Shown: piece after piece, positions 45,215 to 58,786 of the stretch
How positions within the stretch are numbered: position 1 is the first letter of the stretch
Layout: each line of letters opens with the position of its first letter
Source of the DNA: Cadophora sp. MPI-SDFR-AT-0126
Lineage: Eukaryota > Ascomycota > Leotiomycetes > Helotiales > Ploettnerulaceae
Direction of reading: 5' to 3'
Assembly (NCBI GenBank): GCA_020747065.1
Contig: JAGMVK010000022.1
Span: forward strand, 930,001-994,000
DNA: 64,000 nucleotides
Program-made: the position numbers and the translations under genes
Notes under the pieces: model-generated
Told to the model about the DNA's origin: nothing
The model's database searches: none
What the model saw: only the letters and a program-made list of their open reading frames with translations

Positions 45215-46972
45215 TCACTTTCCCCTTTCCCCTCTCTCAAACTCCAAAACAGCCGCACTCGAATCCGCCACCTCAACACTCACCACTCCCTTCTTCCCTC
45301 TCCCTACTGTCACCACCTCACCAACCGTAACATTCCCCAACCTAACCGGCCTCCCCGCATCCAACTCCCAATTATAGCTCCATCCATCCCACGTCACACC
45401 ACTGACAGCATCACTCCCATTCGCCCACAACCTCTTGACCCCCACCACTTTACCACCCTCACACACATACGCAGGGACTCGGAACTCATACCTCGTGCTC
45501 GGTCTCTTCTCCGGATTGACTACCGAACTAGTCCCATTAACAGTATAATTATACGCCCGCATATTCACCACGGCAATCTTCTCCAACCAGCCATCCACAT
45601 ACGTCGCATACGCCGCCTCCCTCTCACCCCGCAACGGCACCTCCACAACCCTGACCTCCCCGCCCCGAGTCAAATCTCCAATCACCGCAGCCGCAGCAAG
45701 CTGTCCGTAATACGGGGGTTTGGTGCCCATGCTCGTCTTGTTCGTTTGTATAGGCTGCCACGCCGCATAGCGGTAGTCGGTGCCCATGTGCATGTGCACG
45801 CGGCTGATTCCAGTGGCCGCGCAGTACAGGTTGAAGTCGAGGTTCCAGAGGGCGGCGCCGAAGGAGTTGGAGAGGCCTGGCTTGCCTTGGTTGTAGAGGG
45901 AGTTGGTCTCGCCGAGGATGAACGGAATGTTTTGGGGGAGCGAGAGGTTGGTGCGGGTCGTGAGTTGAGGGGAGATGGAGAGGCGGGTTTTGGTGTGGTT
46001 GAGGAGGGTGTTTTGGAGGGTTATGCCGGGTTGGGTTGCGCCTCCAATATAACTGTTTCCCTGTTAGTCTGCCAATCCCAGTTGTAAACAGAAGAGGCAC
46101 GAAATAATGAGCACTCACTTATGCGAAGAGAAAATCCTCACATCCCCATCCTCATCCAACCCATCCCTCCACGTAAGCACCGGCTTCAACCTGTTCCCCG
46201 TCCCCGCAAAGCTCGGCGCCAAATACCCATACCTGCCCCCCTCCAGCATCTCCGGACAATACCTCTCCAACTGGCCCCTAATGGCCCTCGTCCCATTCAG
46301 CCACTGCTCTACATACTCACTCTCATGCCAACTCGGCGGTCTGACCGGCCCCTGGGCAGAAGTTGCGTACAGGTCCGGCTCATTGCCGTATTCCCACCAG
46401 AGCAGCTTGTCGCCACCGAGGGCTTTGCAAGCGAGGGGTACGGTGTCGAGGAGGGTTTGCCAGCCAGCTGAGTTGTTGGCGCCGAGGCCGAGGTTGAAAC
46501 CGTGGATGTACTTGGTGTCCGGGAAGGTGTTGTAGGAGTCGAAGAAGGAGGGCCCAATGAAGATGGTGGTTGGGTAGTCTGGGGAGCGGGCGTTGTTGTA
46601 GGTGCCGTTTACGGCGGTTTGGAGGGAGGCGTTGTAGAGGGCGTAGTCTTGGGTGTTGCCTCCTACTCGAATGTAGGGTTTGGTTCCTGTGAGGTTGCCG
46701 ATGTTATTGAGGAGGTTGTTGGAGAACGTGTTTGGTGATGTGGATGTTCCTGAGTGTGTTAGTATGAGTTTGGAAGTGGTCGAGAACCTACCTGCAAAGT
46801 CGGGGAAGAACACAAATTCAATCGAGTAGCTGATGAAAGCTTCTAAGATAGGCGGACTTGAATTCGACTGAGGTGCATTCGGTACAACAACAGCTGAATT
46901 CGTAATGGCTGAAGCGTAAGTCATGTATTGATAGCAATAGGCCAAAGCCAGGTAAATACTCATTCTAGCCAT
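45215..46972 (-). CDS. Glycoside hydrolase family 79 (beta-glucuronidase/heparanase-like), secreted
   Basis: Three exons (46972-46792, 46749-46119, 46052-45215) give 549 residues. A signal peptide is likely (MARMSIYLALAYCYQYMTYASA). Family signs: SIEFVFFPDFAG near the start, YIRVGGNTQDYA, then LLWWEYGNEPDLY, whose Glu is the expected acid/base. IFSSHNYIGG follows, and NIPFILGETNSLYNQGKPG carries the expected nucleophile Glu. The C-terminal 200 residues form the beta-sandwich typical of GH79 (YNYTVNGTSS, YNWELDAGRPVRLGNVTV). Several N-x-S/T sites are present. Enzymes of this family remove glucuronate or its methyl ether from plant arabinogalactan. Substrate here is inferred from the family. 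The coding DNA at the 3' end is GC-biased and simple, giving long antisense frames. The protein is complete. Confidence 0.92.
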
Positions 46973-47749
46973 CGTAAGTCCTGTCAGTTCAAAAAGTATG
47001 AAAATGTCTTCGGATGAGGCGGGCTTTTATGAAATTTTCATCTGTACCTTGCAGATCTTTCGTACGAAGTAACACCGACGCTTGACTATTTAGTCAAGCT
47101 TTGTGTTGTAGTGTTGTCATGCTGGTGGTGGATAAATGGGATGGGGGTGTAACATTGCATCGCGGGGTATTGTGTGCGGGGTGCGGCTGATCGACACTCG
47201 AGCGGCGAATACGAACCTTGCACGAAGAAACGATAGAAGGGCGAAAACGATGGTCTTGACCAGCTCTCGATAACAAGTCTAGTCTCATGCCGAGTACTTA
47301 TTTCGTGGAGAACATCCGATCCGAACTTTCAAAGCCGTCGGATGCATCCATCCATGATTGCTTGCTTCATCGACACCAAAAAAGTGATACACTGAGCATT
47401 GAAACCGTCGAAGAATGTCAAAGCCGAGCGAGGATGGTAATGCAAATAGAAAGGTAACAGCATGATCAATGCCAATCGAGCGGAAACCTTGTTCCACGAG
47501 GTTACAACCCAGTACAAAGACTCCAAAAGCAACGAAAGAACCGCAAAAAGGGGACTATCAGATACAATGTTATTTTTCCCTCTACCGCTACCAGAAAAAC
47601 TTGTACAAATCTGGAGGCTCGTTATACACACCAAGCAATATCTCTTATCCAGAGCCCTCCGAAGAGCCATTGAGGCATAAGCAACCAAACTCCGTTGCTA
47701 ATGCCGACCAAGTGTGAATTTTCCCATCCGAAACACCAAAATAGTCAAA
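46973..47749. other. Intergenic, no gene recognised
   Basis: About 780 bp: promoter side of the GH79 gene and 3' side of CAC2. Overlapping frames at 47329-47688 and 47462-47717 on opposite strands lack support. Confidence 0.4.
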
Positions 47750-50043
47750 TCAAGCAGGTCCAACCGTGGGCTTCTCCTCACTGACCGGCGTTGGAGCAAT
47801 GCGTCTTCTCTTCTTATCCTGGCTTCCATCCTCCCTCTCGCTCTCACTGGCATCTCGCTTGACACCACTAACACTCCCAGAAGTACTGCCAGGTGTTTGA
47901 GGGGGGGTCGATATCGGGATGCCACTTACGAAACCAACACCACCTGCAGTGACGCTTGGAATACTGCTTCCGACCAGAGTCGGATTGCTGATTATTGATC
48001 CAGGGGCATAAGATGATTGGGTCGCAATCGATGATGTAGAGTTCGATCGAGTGGGCGACGAAGGTCGGATGGTGGGGCCCGGAGGAGGAGAAGGCGCAGT
48101 GAGGCCGGTTGAAGATGTTCGATGGTGACTGTGAGGGAATGGTGACGGTGGAGCAATGGATGTAGGTGTTGCCATTGGAGTGTTTTGGGAAGAGGAAACA
48201 GCTGTTGTCGAAGGGTGCTTTGCTGTTGGCACATCACCCACGTATCTCTCCCCGAGTTCACCAGGGGCAAAAGTCAGAGTGGAACAGAAACCATCGGAGG
48301 AGGTCATGAGGAGAGTCAGGCCATCATTGGACCTAAAGAATTAGCTTAATATGGTACAGCAAAGGCAAGGCTTACCAAGTCAGATCTGTAAATGTTGCAC
48401 AGTGAAGGTTGCTCACTATGCAAAGTGGAGTTTGTTGTTGAGTATCATACATCAGTACAGAGTCCTCCGTGGCCACAGCGTATATCATTCGGTATGGGAG
48501 TGAAAATGCCATTGTTGGCCCGGGAGTGGCACTCGAATTTGTGTCCACCTCCAAAGCTTTCGGCTTTGGCGAAGAGGTAGGCCCGGACGGGTCAGTCTGG
48601 GGCAGAAGTGGTGGGGGTTCCATGACAGACTGAACGGCTGGTTCTGGAAGGGCAGACATCGTATCCTCCGAGGAAGTGTCAATTGTGATGTGCTTGGTAG
48701 GTGGAGAAGCTTTACGGGTTGTGTAGTACACAGGAGAGCATTTCACCACCACGGAGGGCTTCTTATGTCCTGGAAGATGTGCAATAGGCGGCTTGTTGAT
48801 CCCACCTCGCGTGTATATGTAGACCGTATTGATGACCTCGTACATTGTCTTTGCTGTCTCCTCCAAGCCTTTCAATTGCGATTGATATTGTCCAGCAGGC
48901 GTGAAGAGAAGACTTCCATCGGGAGTGAAGGTCAATCTACGAAAGAAGGACTTCAGAGTATCGTTCGAGTAGATGTGAGCGTTTTTGACTCCCAATCCCA
49001 TGCTGTATGGCTTTGGCGAAGCTTCCATTGGCATGACCGCAGGAAGTGGTAAGGATGGCGCTGGTGAAGCTGATCTCCGCATGGACATGGCTGGGGAAGC
49101 GGCACCAAAGGAAGATCTTCGACTGTGACTGATCGTGCTCGGAGGATTCATTGGCAGAGCCAGAGAAGTTGGCGTCCCAGGACATGAAGGTACTGGCGAC
49201 CCAATGTTGCCAATCTCGGCAGCGAATTGTGCTCTCAAGTCCATGCTGGGAGGAGCAGGACTATGTGACGAGATTCGTCGGCCTGGCAGATCCATCTTCA
49301 TATTGGTCCCGATCTTCCTAGGCTCCTCATCCCGATTGTCCAGCGTGTACAGACCCTCCTTCGTCTTCAGTGTGTAGATGTGTACGGATCGATCGGAGGA
49401 TTGGGTTGCGATGTATTCGTTGAGTGGATCCCAGGCCACGCCCTGAACGTAATGCTGATGCTCAGCAATCTGCCGTATCAGTTGTCCGGTTTGGGCATTG
49501 TAGATCCTCGCAACATTGTCCATGCTTCCTGTGATGAAGTAGATTCCATCCGGAGACCATGCCAAGTCGTATATTTCGTGTCCAGACGATCGGCACATGT
49601 GTTTCGTCCTCCAGGTCTCCTTGTCCTCAATTCCCTCCTCTCCAAATCTGGGTTTCGCATTCTTCGTGTCCAGTACCCAAGTAATAACATTTCCATCATC
49701 GCCAGCTGAAGCTAGAACATCTCCTGGTTGCTGTTAGCAATTGGCCATTAACCAGGATGAATAGCCTACCTCGAGGAGCCCAACGTACAACATTGACAGT
49801 CTGCGAATGTTTTGCCATCGTACAGAGGTATTCCACCTTTCTGTCTTCCCCTTCCGAGTCCAATCTCCAGAGCTATCTACAGTCAGCAAAGGGAAGCTTG
49901 GCCGCCGGCCCTCTTCTACCTACCCGAACATTGTTGTCTCCTCCGCCAGTTGCCAATCGCCCTTTACCATGAGGCTGAAAGTCTGCAGAGTATATGGGGG
50001 CATTCTCAGCGTGCCAGTTGACGATTATCGGTGATGCCTTCAT
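47750..50043 (-). CDS. CAC2: Chromatin assembly factor 1 subunit B (p60, Cac2 homologue), WD40
   Basis: Four exons (50043-49924, 49872-49770, 49723-48376, 48332-47750) give 717 residues. The protein starts MKASPIIVNWHAENAPIYS, then RLATGGGDNNVRLWRLD, VNVVRWAPRGDVLASAGDDG, SGHEIYDLAWSPDGIYFITGSMD and VQGVAWDPLNEYIATQSSDRSVHIY, all WD40 blades. FFRRLTFTPDGSLLFTPAG and the HKKPSVVVKCSPVYY block are characteristic of CAF-1 p60. CAF-1 deposits histones H3-H4 on newly replicated DNA in the nucleus. A Ser/Pro-rich insert sits between blades, and the tail of about 190 residues is Ser/Thr/Pro-rich with a KRRR basic motif near the end. The tail is low in complexity and probably disordered. The gene appears intact. 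Confidence 0.95.
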
Positions 50044-53000
50044 GGTGGATGTGGTTGGGAGCTCTGGGAGCTGCCGTCGAGGTTATCCGGCGGCAGCAAG
50101 GCTGTATCTATCCAGACAATGTGAGACAGCCTCTTTGCTGTGATGGAAGAATGTCTTTGTTTGTAGCGGCTCTTGAAGGGCTTTGTAGATGTTGCAAAGG
50201 GTTGTCGTGTGCCGCAGTTCGAGGGGACACTGAGTGGTCAGAGTGCCTGTTTGAAGCTTGGGGAAGCTGTGAAGTGATAACGACAATCGGGATCTTGGCG
50301 CAGTTCAGTGGTAGTGGTGATGGTGTTTGGAGAATTGATTGGGTGATTGATCCAATGGAGGAGATATTGTACGGTTGTTGTCGTATGGAAGAGGGAATGA
50401 GAACGAGTTAAGGAGAAGGGAAAATAAGAGGCCGGTCTGCAATTGAAGTTGGAAGATGAGGAGGTGTCTTGTGTTGTCTTGTCTTGTCCTGTCCTGTCCT
50501 GTCCTGTCCTGTCTTGCCTTGCCGTGCCTTGCCTTGTCTCGTCTCGTCTCGTCTTGGTGGAAGGTGACAGGCAGTTCCAGTGCTCACTCAGCTCTATCGC
50601 GTCCCACCAATAGCGTTCAATAGCCTTCCCTTCTCGCGTCTTCACGCTCCAGCGGGAAGGAATCAGCATGCACATGTCAGGCAATGAACCTTGGAGAAAT
50701 TTAATTATATATTGATAATGAATTATTTATCGCGTGTCAATTGTTTTTCATGGAATCATACGAATATCATTGTCAAATTCTAGTGTTCTAGTGATTTCAT
50801 TGCAGTTCTTAACAAAGGTGAGTGGTTAAGTGAAGCCCATGAGCCTTGGCTCGCACGGCATTGCGGGGATGGCTGGCTGGCTATGGAAAGACGGGTATCA
50901 TAACTCAAGAGAAAACGTCCTGGTCTCAACAGCCTACCTACATTTTTGAAATGTGATGCAGGGCAGGAATATAGTAACTTCCGTCTAATGCAGCTACTTG
51001 ATACATACACATCCAAATTAAAGGGCTTGGAAGGAATTTCCAGGCTGTTCTGAAGAGTCTCGTCTGTCATCCACTGTTTACATCCCTTGGTCCCAGGCGA
51101 CCCCTCAATTTACGAGGTCACAATTGACAGGAAGTGTCCTTGAGCATCACTGCTGCTCCGAGCCATCTCTGGTGTCCATTCACCTCTACCTGTCCCTGTT
51201 GTACCTTTTCAAGTCTGCTTTTCCACCCATACCCTCCCTTCCCGCATCCCCTTACCTGGATGTACTCCTGCATCTGCCGCCCTCACCGTGGCCCCAAACC
51301 TTCACCGTCCCAAACCTTGATCTCAAGCCAACATCTCCCCCTGAACACCGCTTCTTCGTGTACTTATACACGCAACTTCCCCCAGACACACACTTGGGTT
51401 TTGCGGTGTACAAACCCACCCACCGTCGGATATAAGTATCATGATAATGTTCTCATCTTTCACGAGAAAACCCGGTCCATGACTCTCTCCCCTCCCCATG
51501 CCAGGACCTCGACCAGACCCTGGAAGCCAAATCAAATTTCTACTTACCAACATTCCTATCTATCCTGAGCGGTGTCTGGCTTCATATGCATCTCATTCCG
51601 TGGTTTGTTTCGTTCGTTGCATTAATATGATGCAGCTTTGAGACCCAGACTGGCGGGTTCTCGACCTTTTGCATCCGTATGCCACCCGTATGCAATGCGG
51701 CGTGGTGGGAACACAGAAGTCTTATCAATTTTTACGAACCAGGGATACACAGGTCCAGGATGACGGCCAAGCTGGGCCTTGCCGTTGTGGATCAGCAGAC
51801 TCTCTGTCGTATTGGGGCGAGGCTGGTGGTGGGATGAAGAGAAGGTATTGATGCTTTTCTGAGGCCAAGGGGTTTGAAGTCAGACCTGAGGGAAGCCATG
51901 CCAATCTTTCAGAGACACAAATCATTGTATTGATCTTTCTTTTCTATTCCATTCTAGGCTAATGATTCTTTGCTCGTACTGCGTATTTGCTTTACTTACT
52001 AGCTACTCACTATGAGCAATATGTAACTCGGTCTGCTCTGTCAGCACTCGCTCCAACAAAACACACTTACTGCTCATGGTGGGGTTGTTTGCCGTCACAG
52101 CGCTATCAGTCAGTTCCTATCAGCTCCCTGTCGGCACTTTACTTCATCCGTCCAGCACACCAACAACCTTCCAAAACCCTCACCGCTCAAATGCTCAGTA
52201 GTCAATCCCAGATGCAGCTGGCATCACAAACATGCATCGTTCTGACGAAAGCGTTTTTGTTTACCTATGCAAGTCCCGCCTCCTCTGTAAGTACAGAGGT
52301 ACAGCTCGGACTATTTTCATCCAATTAGAAGTACGGTATGTCTGTCAAATGCTGGTCAAGGACCCCCCATTCTTCATCTCACAGCCATTTTGATATCTCG
52401 GTGGTCTGGGTGGGGTGGGCTGCACACCTCATGCAGTGCACAGCGAAACTGCCCCAGATTCCACATCTCGGTGTGCAGCAACAGACCGACGGACCAGCTT
52501 CCTGTTCGTCGGCATCTTTGTCACTTGCATCCACCATGAGGAAAAAAAGATCCGTTTTTCTCTCGCCTCGCCCCCAAAGCACTTCTATGATCAATTGATA
52601 GCGGACTCAACATTACAGTGCAAACGCACCTCACCTTCTTATTTCGCTTAGTCCATTTTCTCGGTAGCCATTCAAAATGTCCGTCTTCCCCCACCACCAC
52701 TTCATGAGTGAAGCTCTTTAGGGTCTCTGGTCCCGCTGTCTTTTCCCAAGAAAATCTGTACGACGGTCACCTGCATATATCACCAATCCGTCCTAAAACA
52801 GCAACGCCTTTTTCTTCCCGCCGGTGACTCAACCCAACCGAACGTCAGCGTCAACTCAAATTACACCATCTTCAATCGCACCCGAAGCTACAATAAACCA
52901 ACTAGTCTATTGGGCAAGGAAAGCAAAGTAAAATTTACACGGTCTGACAAAAATCAAGTCATCACTTCTTGAATCATCCAGACCTCGCCTCCTGCACCGA

Positions 53001-53115
53001 AAAGTCTATTCCGTGACGGTCTCCACGGTCCAGATCCATAAAAGCTTGATTCTCTTTTTTGAACCAAGCATGATCGCCATTCCTTCATTTTGCATACAAT
53101 CATAGGACAATCAAG
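50044..53115. other. Long intergenic region upstream of CAC2 and of the ABC transporter
   Basis: About 3 kb with divergent genes on both sides. It holds the pentanucleotide repeat at 50474-50553, pyrimidine-rich tracts at 51170-51300 and 52020-52180, and only short unsupported frames. It may include promoter elements for the ABC transporter and undetected non-coding RNA. Confidence 0.4.
50474..50553. repeat. Imperfect pentanucleotide tandem repeat, 16 units
   Basis: Sixteen consecutive 5-base units of the form NYGYC (TTGTC, CTGTC, TTGCC, GTGCC and TCGTC variants). The central G and final C are invariant; the other positions vary only slightly and in blocks. It lies 430 bp upstream of the CAC2 start codon. 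Confidence 0.9.
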
Positions 53116-56100
53116 ATGCTCGAGAACATATCGACATCACTTGCTGCAGGATCCTCCAGTCTCGCTCTGGTCGCTCTCCTCACCACACCGTCAATCCTCA
53201 ACATCGCATCCCACTTACGAAGCCAGAAGAAAACGATATCAGAAATCTACGAGGACAAGGATGGAGTCGCCACCGAGAAATCCGTAGAGGAATACTCTGC
53301 CAAAATCCAGAAAACTTTCCTCGGAATTTTTACAGTTGCTGGACTGGCCTCATCCATCGCTTTGGCTGTTCTGGTGTCAATAGAGGGATGGGATTGGATG
53401 TTTGTGGAGAATTGGCTGAATGTTGCGCAATGGGTAGAAGTTGCACGTGATACCCTTATTGTGCAAGTGCTGACGTCTGGTACCTAGTCTCTGATCACTA
53501 TTCAAGCGACAAGCATCATTTTCATTCGGGATTGTCTCAAGAGTTACAGTCTGGGAATATATTCCGCACTTTCCTCTATTTTTCTCTTGGTTGTAATTCT
53601 GTTCCAAGATGGACTCATTGCTCGACAGACTCCTCCTGGAGACAGCTTCGGTACCACTGAGCAAATCGGCCTCCAAATAGCTCAACTCGGTCTTGTCATC
53701 TTGGTGGCCGTTTTCAGCATTTCTTTACCAAGACGGCCAGAGGTGTTCCACGATGGAGTGCCGGTCGATGGGATGTACACTGATTCTGCTCTCGGGAAGT
53801 ACACCTTCTCGTGGGTGGAACCTTTACTGGTCCTCTCGCGGAAGAAGAACCGTCTTGAGCTGGAAGATCTCCCCAAAATGGATCACTACACGAGATCAAG
53901 GGATCTCAGTGAAGCATGGGCAGCAACTGCGCACGAGAGGAAGCTTTGGGTTGAGATTTTCTTGGCCCATAAATGGTCTTTCATCGTGCAGTGGTTCTTG
54001 ACTCTTCTGCAGGCATTTGGGAATTTCGCCCCACAGTTTGTAACATATCACATTCTTAAGATTCTGGAGAAGAGATTGCCCGGGGATGCAGTGAGCTTTG
54101 AGGCATGGATTTGGGTCGTCACTTTGACAATCGCAACAATTGGAGCAGCGTGGATCGAATCCTGGCTATTCTGGATCTCCTGGTCGGAAGTTGCCATTCC
54201 TATTCGAGCTCAACTCGCAGCCTTGATCTTCCAGAAAGCAATGAGACGAAAAGATGTCAAAGGTGCTTCGAAGTCCGCCAAGAAGGACGTTCCAGCTGGA
54301 CCAGACATGGCAGATGCATCAGCAGACGCAATTGCGGGGGACAAACCGGAGCTCGATGAAGAGGAAGCCGATCCAAAAGGGAAGCAAAACACGGTCAATC
54401 TGATTGGCGTAGATGCCAAGCGTGTTTCTGATTTTTGCTCTTTCAACAATTACTTCCCCGGAAGCTTGTTCAAGCTGGTCGTCTCGTTCGCATTCCTGCT
54501 CAGCATCATTGGCTGGCAAGCTTTGCTGTGCGGCTTTCTGGCCATGTCACTCACGATACCCCTCAACATTTTCTTCAGCAGGCGGTATGCTGCTGCTCAA
54601 GATCGACTCATGAAGGTTAGAGATACGAAAATGGGGGTTGTGACGGAAGCTCTACAGGGAATTCGACAAATCAAGTTCTCCGCCTTGGAGGCAAATTGGC
54701 ACGAGAAGATTGGAAAAGTACGACGAAAGGAGTTGGATGAGCAGTGGAATGTATTCGTGTCGGATACTTTCTTGCTTTTTTGCTGGATTTCGAGCCCGAT
54801 TGCCCTTGCTGCAACGTCCCTGGCAGTTTATGCGTGGAAATACGGAGAGCTGACCCCTTCGGTCGCTTTCACTGCAATTGGCGTGTTTGCCAGTTTGGAA
54901 GTAACTCTTGCAGTCATCCCGGAACTGACAACAGACTTGATTGATGCATACATCTCCGTGGAGCGAATCGAGAAATACTTGGCGGCTCCAGAGATTTCCA
55001 AAAACACCAATGACGCCCCAAACATCTCTTTCGAAGACGCATCCATTGCTTGGCCATCAGATGAGGCCAAGGAAGAAGATGATTCGCGATATGTTCTGCG
55101 GAATATCAATGTTTCGTTTCCAGAAAAGGAACTCAGTGTTGTAAGTGGAAAGACCGGTACAGGAAAATCTCTTCTTCTGGCAGCGATTCTCGGAGAAGTT
55201 GATCTCCTTGGCGGCAAGATCAATGTCCCACAACCACCGCAAACCAGAGATCGCCATGATCACCTTGCCAACAAGGATAACTGGGTCATCCCATCGGCCG
55301 TCGCCTTCGTTGCGCAAATTCCTTGGATCGAAAATGCCAGCATCAAAGATAACATCCTATTCGGCCTTCCATATGATGAATACAGATACAAGAAGGTCAT
55401 CGAAGTGTGTGCTCTGAAGAAAGATCTGGAGATGCTCACCGACGGCGAAGCAACTGAAATCGGAGCCAACGGCATCAACTTGAGCGGCGGGCAGCGATGG
55501 AGAGTTACGTTCGCCCGAGCTTTGTATTCACGTGCAGGGATACTGGTTCTGGACGATATTTTCAGTGCCGTCGATGCGCATGTCGGTCGATTCATTTTCG
55601 AGAAGGGTCTCACAGGCGAGCTAGGAGTCGGCCGTACCAGGATTCTCGTCACTCACCACGTCGCACTCTGCGCATCGAAGACCAAGTACATTGTTGAACT
55701 TGGTGACGGGACGATAGCTCAAGCGGGCTTAGTGTCGGAACTCGAAAATGACGGAACCTTGCAGAAAATAATCAGCCATGAGGAGACTGAGTCAGAGATC
55801 GTTGAGGATGAAGATCCAACTGCGGTCAACTCTGCAGAGTCTTCGAATGGAGACGCTGCTGATATTGGGGAGGCGCTGAAGAAGGTCGATTCGAAGAAGG
55901 TGGCACCGAAGAAGTTCGTCGAGGATGAGCTTCGAGAGCAGGGTCGTGTCAAGACGAGGATTTACCTGGACTACATGAAATACAGTGGTGGATGGCCGTT
56001 CTGGTCTATTGCATTACTGGCATTCTCTCTTCTTCAAGTCATCGTCACTGGACGTGCGTGGTGGATTCGACTGTGGACTGGGAGCAATGAGAAGAGACAT

Positions 56101-57939
56101 ACCAGCACGGTGCATTCTTTCACATATTCATACCAGGTTCACGATCTCTCTCCACATCAACCCAACAACACTCTTAGCGCCACCGACGCGCATTCCGATA
56201 ATTTGAAGTTCTACCTCGGTATCTACGTTGTCTTCTCTGTTGCATCAATCATCGTCGGCTTGTTTAGGTACTACTTCATCTACACCGGTTCCATCCGAGC
56301 TTCTCGCCGCATGTTTGACAGTCTCAGCTTCACGATTCTACGAACCCCACTCCGATGGATGGACACTGTGCCCCTAGGGAGGATTTTGAACCGTTTCACA
56401 GCAGACTTCAATGTTGTCGATTCACGCTTAGCCAACGATATTGGATTCGGAGCAAACAATCTCTTCCGCCTGATCGGTGTCATCGTCGCTGGGTAAGTTC
56501 AGCCAGTCCCTCCTCCAATACCATCTAACATCCCTAGAATATTTGTATCTCCCTACGTAATTCTCCTTTCCGTAACCCTGCTCGCAATATGTATTCAGAT
56601 TGCACGCCTCTACCTGTCCGGAGCCCGAGAAGTCAAACGTCTCGAATCCAACGCCAAGTCTCCCGTCTTTGAACAGTTCGGCAGTGCGCTCACGGGAGTA
56701 GGTACAATTCGTGCCTTCGACAAATGCGATGTTTATATCGCGCGTATGTTCCGCAAGATCGACGATCACTCGACTTCCTTCTGGCATCTGTGGGCTTTCA
56801 ACAGATGGATGGGATGGAGGATGTCTGCTGTGGGGGGACTCTTCGCAACATTCGTCGCCATTATGATCTTGCTAATTGGAGGCATCGATGCGTCCCTGGC
56901 TGGATTCGCCCTCAGTTTCGCCCTCGAGTACGGACAAGTCGTAATCTGGACTATCAGACACTACACGAACCTCGAGCTAGACATGAATGCCGCAGAACGA
57001 ATCATCGAATACAGCAATCTCCCCACCGAATCCCAGGATGGCGCCGATCCACCCGCCGCCTGGCCAAGCGAAGGCAGACTCGAAGTCAACGATCTCGTCG
57101 TCGGCTATGCTCCAGATCTCCCACCCGTCCTAAAGGGCCTTACGTTTTCCGTCCAGCGCAACGAACGCATCGGCGTCGTCGGTCGCACGGGAGCAGGGAA
57201 ATCCTCGCTCACACTCGCGCTCTTCCGTTTCTTAGAAGCCAGAGAAGGCTCCATCCACATCGACGGCCTCGACATCTCCAAGATCAAACTCCACGCTCTC
57301 CGCTCTCGCCTCGCCATCATCCCGCAAGACCCCGTATTATTCAGCGGCACGGTCCGCAGCAACCTCGACGCCTTCGACGAGCACGAAGACATCGAGCTGC
57401 GCGATGCCCTGCAACGAGTCCACCTCGTTTCCGCCGAAGAAGCAGAATCGATATCTCATTCTATCATCACGACCGGTACATCCACACCCCTCGCCGCACC
57501 CGGCTCGCAATCCCCAAACCCACACCCAAACGTCAACCTCAACAAAAACCCATTCACATCCCTCTCCTCCCCCATCACCGAAGGCGGCCTCAACCTCTCC
57601 CAAGGCCAACGCCAACTCCTCTGCCTCGCCCGAGCCATCGTCTCACGGCCCAAAATCATGGTCCTAGACGAAGCCACCTCCGCCGTAGACATGGCGACCG
57701 ACGCCCTCATCCAGCGCAGCATCCGCGAGGAATTTGGCGATTCGACACTCATCGTCATCGCGCATCGGTTGAGCACTATTGCGGACTTTGACAAGATCCT
57801 CGTCATGGGCGAGGGCAAGGTGGAGGAGTTTGGGAGTCCGAAGGATCTTTTTGCGTTAGAAGAGGGGGTGTTTAGGGGTATGGTGAGGGAGAGTGGGGAG
57901 AAGGAGAAGTTGGAAGCTTTGATCCGGGAGGGGAATTGA
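53116..57939 (+). CDS. ABCC/MRP-type ABC transporter
   Basis: Three exons (53116-53433, 53488-56492, 56538-57939) join to 1574 residues. Architecture: an N-terminal hydrophobic TMD0 (first about 190 residues), membrane domain 1, NBD1, membrane domain 2, NBD2. NBD1 has Walker A GKTGTGKS (about 660), signature [15 protein letters not shown] (about 771) and Walker [13 protein letters not shown], with Asp where NBD2 has Glu, as is usual in MRPs. NBD2 has GRTGAGKSS (about 1323), [16 protein letters not shown] (about 1461) and [12 protein letters not shown]. The layout fits ABCC transporters such as yeast Ycf1 or Bpt1, or multidrug resistance proteins. It should export or sequester conjugates, metals or drugs across the vacuolar or plasma membrane. 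Substrate unknown. An acidic stretch links NBD1 to membrane domain 2. All parts appear intact. Confidence 0.95.
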
Positions 57940-58786
57940 ATGAAGATGTGGATTTGGAGGAGGAGATAAAAATTGCATATACATGAAAATCTGGTAGTTC
58001 GTCGCTCGCATTAGTTGCGTTGGTATTATACATAGTACGGCGCAGGAGCTATTTACCGAAGAGGGTTGTAAATAGATATTCGGAGAAAACACAGTATTGG
58101 ATTTTACCCACACATCCAAACCTAGCCTCACCCCTCCAAACCCTCAAACTCCTTTACAATCCCATCCCCTATCCATCGAGTCCACTTGTAAATAGTCAAA
58201 CTCATCTCTAAATCCAGCTCAACTCAATTCAACCCAACTCACAACTTCCAAACGACAGTATCCACCGCACCGCCCTAACCCCCTCCCCAAAAGTCAAAAA
58301 GGGCACTACACGTTCATAAACCCCGCAGCAAGCGAAGCGGGCACGCAGAAGGTGGATACTCGATACGCGATAGTCCCGTCCGTTTGGAAAAAATCTGATG
58401 GGAAGGGGTTGGGTTGAGAGCGGGGGTGTTTGCGGGGTGAAGGAAATGTGAAGGGAGAGGCGGGGGGAGAGGCGGTAAGTTGATATTGATGTTGATATTA
58501 ATTCTGATATTTGTAGTTAGGGAGTAACGAACGAGTATGGAAATCAGTGGTGTGGAGGAGGAGAGGAGAGATAAGCCTGGCACTTAGGATTTAGTAAGAA
58601 TCATGATAATGTTCTGTTAAACTACTTGGTAGTCTTGGGCTAACAACGGCAATTCAGCGCCCCAAAAGTTCAGACATTGGCTGGCCGCCCTGGTCGTCCT
58701 GCGAGGATATTCTGCCAAGCGCTATCCATCATCAAACTCGTACACCAATTCATTATACATTGGGTCCATTCCCATAACCATCTCTT
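57940..58786. other. Convergent 3' region
   Basis: About 850 bp between the ABC transporter and a SAT4 gene. It is C-rich from 58110 to 58300, with alternating AT-rich blocks. No gene seen. Confidence 0.45.

Noticed and set aside
45624..46118. 164-codon minus-strand frame rich in Pro/His/Arg overlapping GH79
   Set aside because: Alternate-frame shadow of the GC-rich GH79 exon 3.
56724..57791. 355-codon plus-strand Arg/Pro-rich frame
   Set aside because: Out-of-frame shadow of the second half of the ABC transporter; no real protein features.
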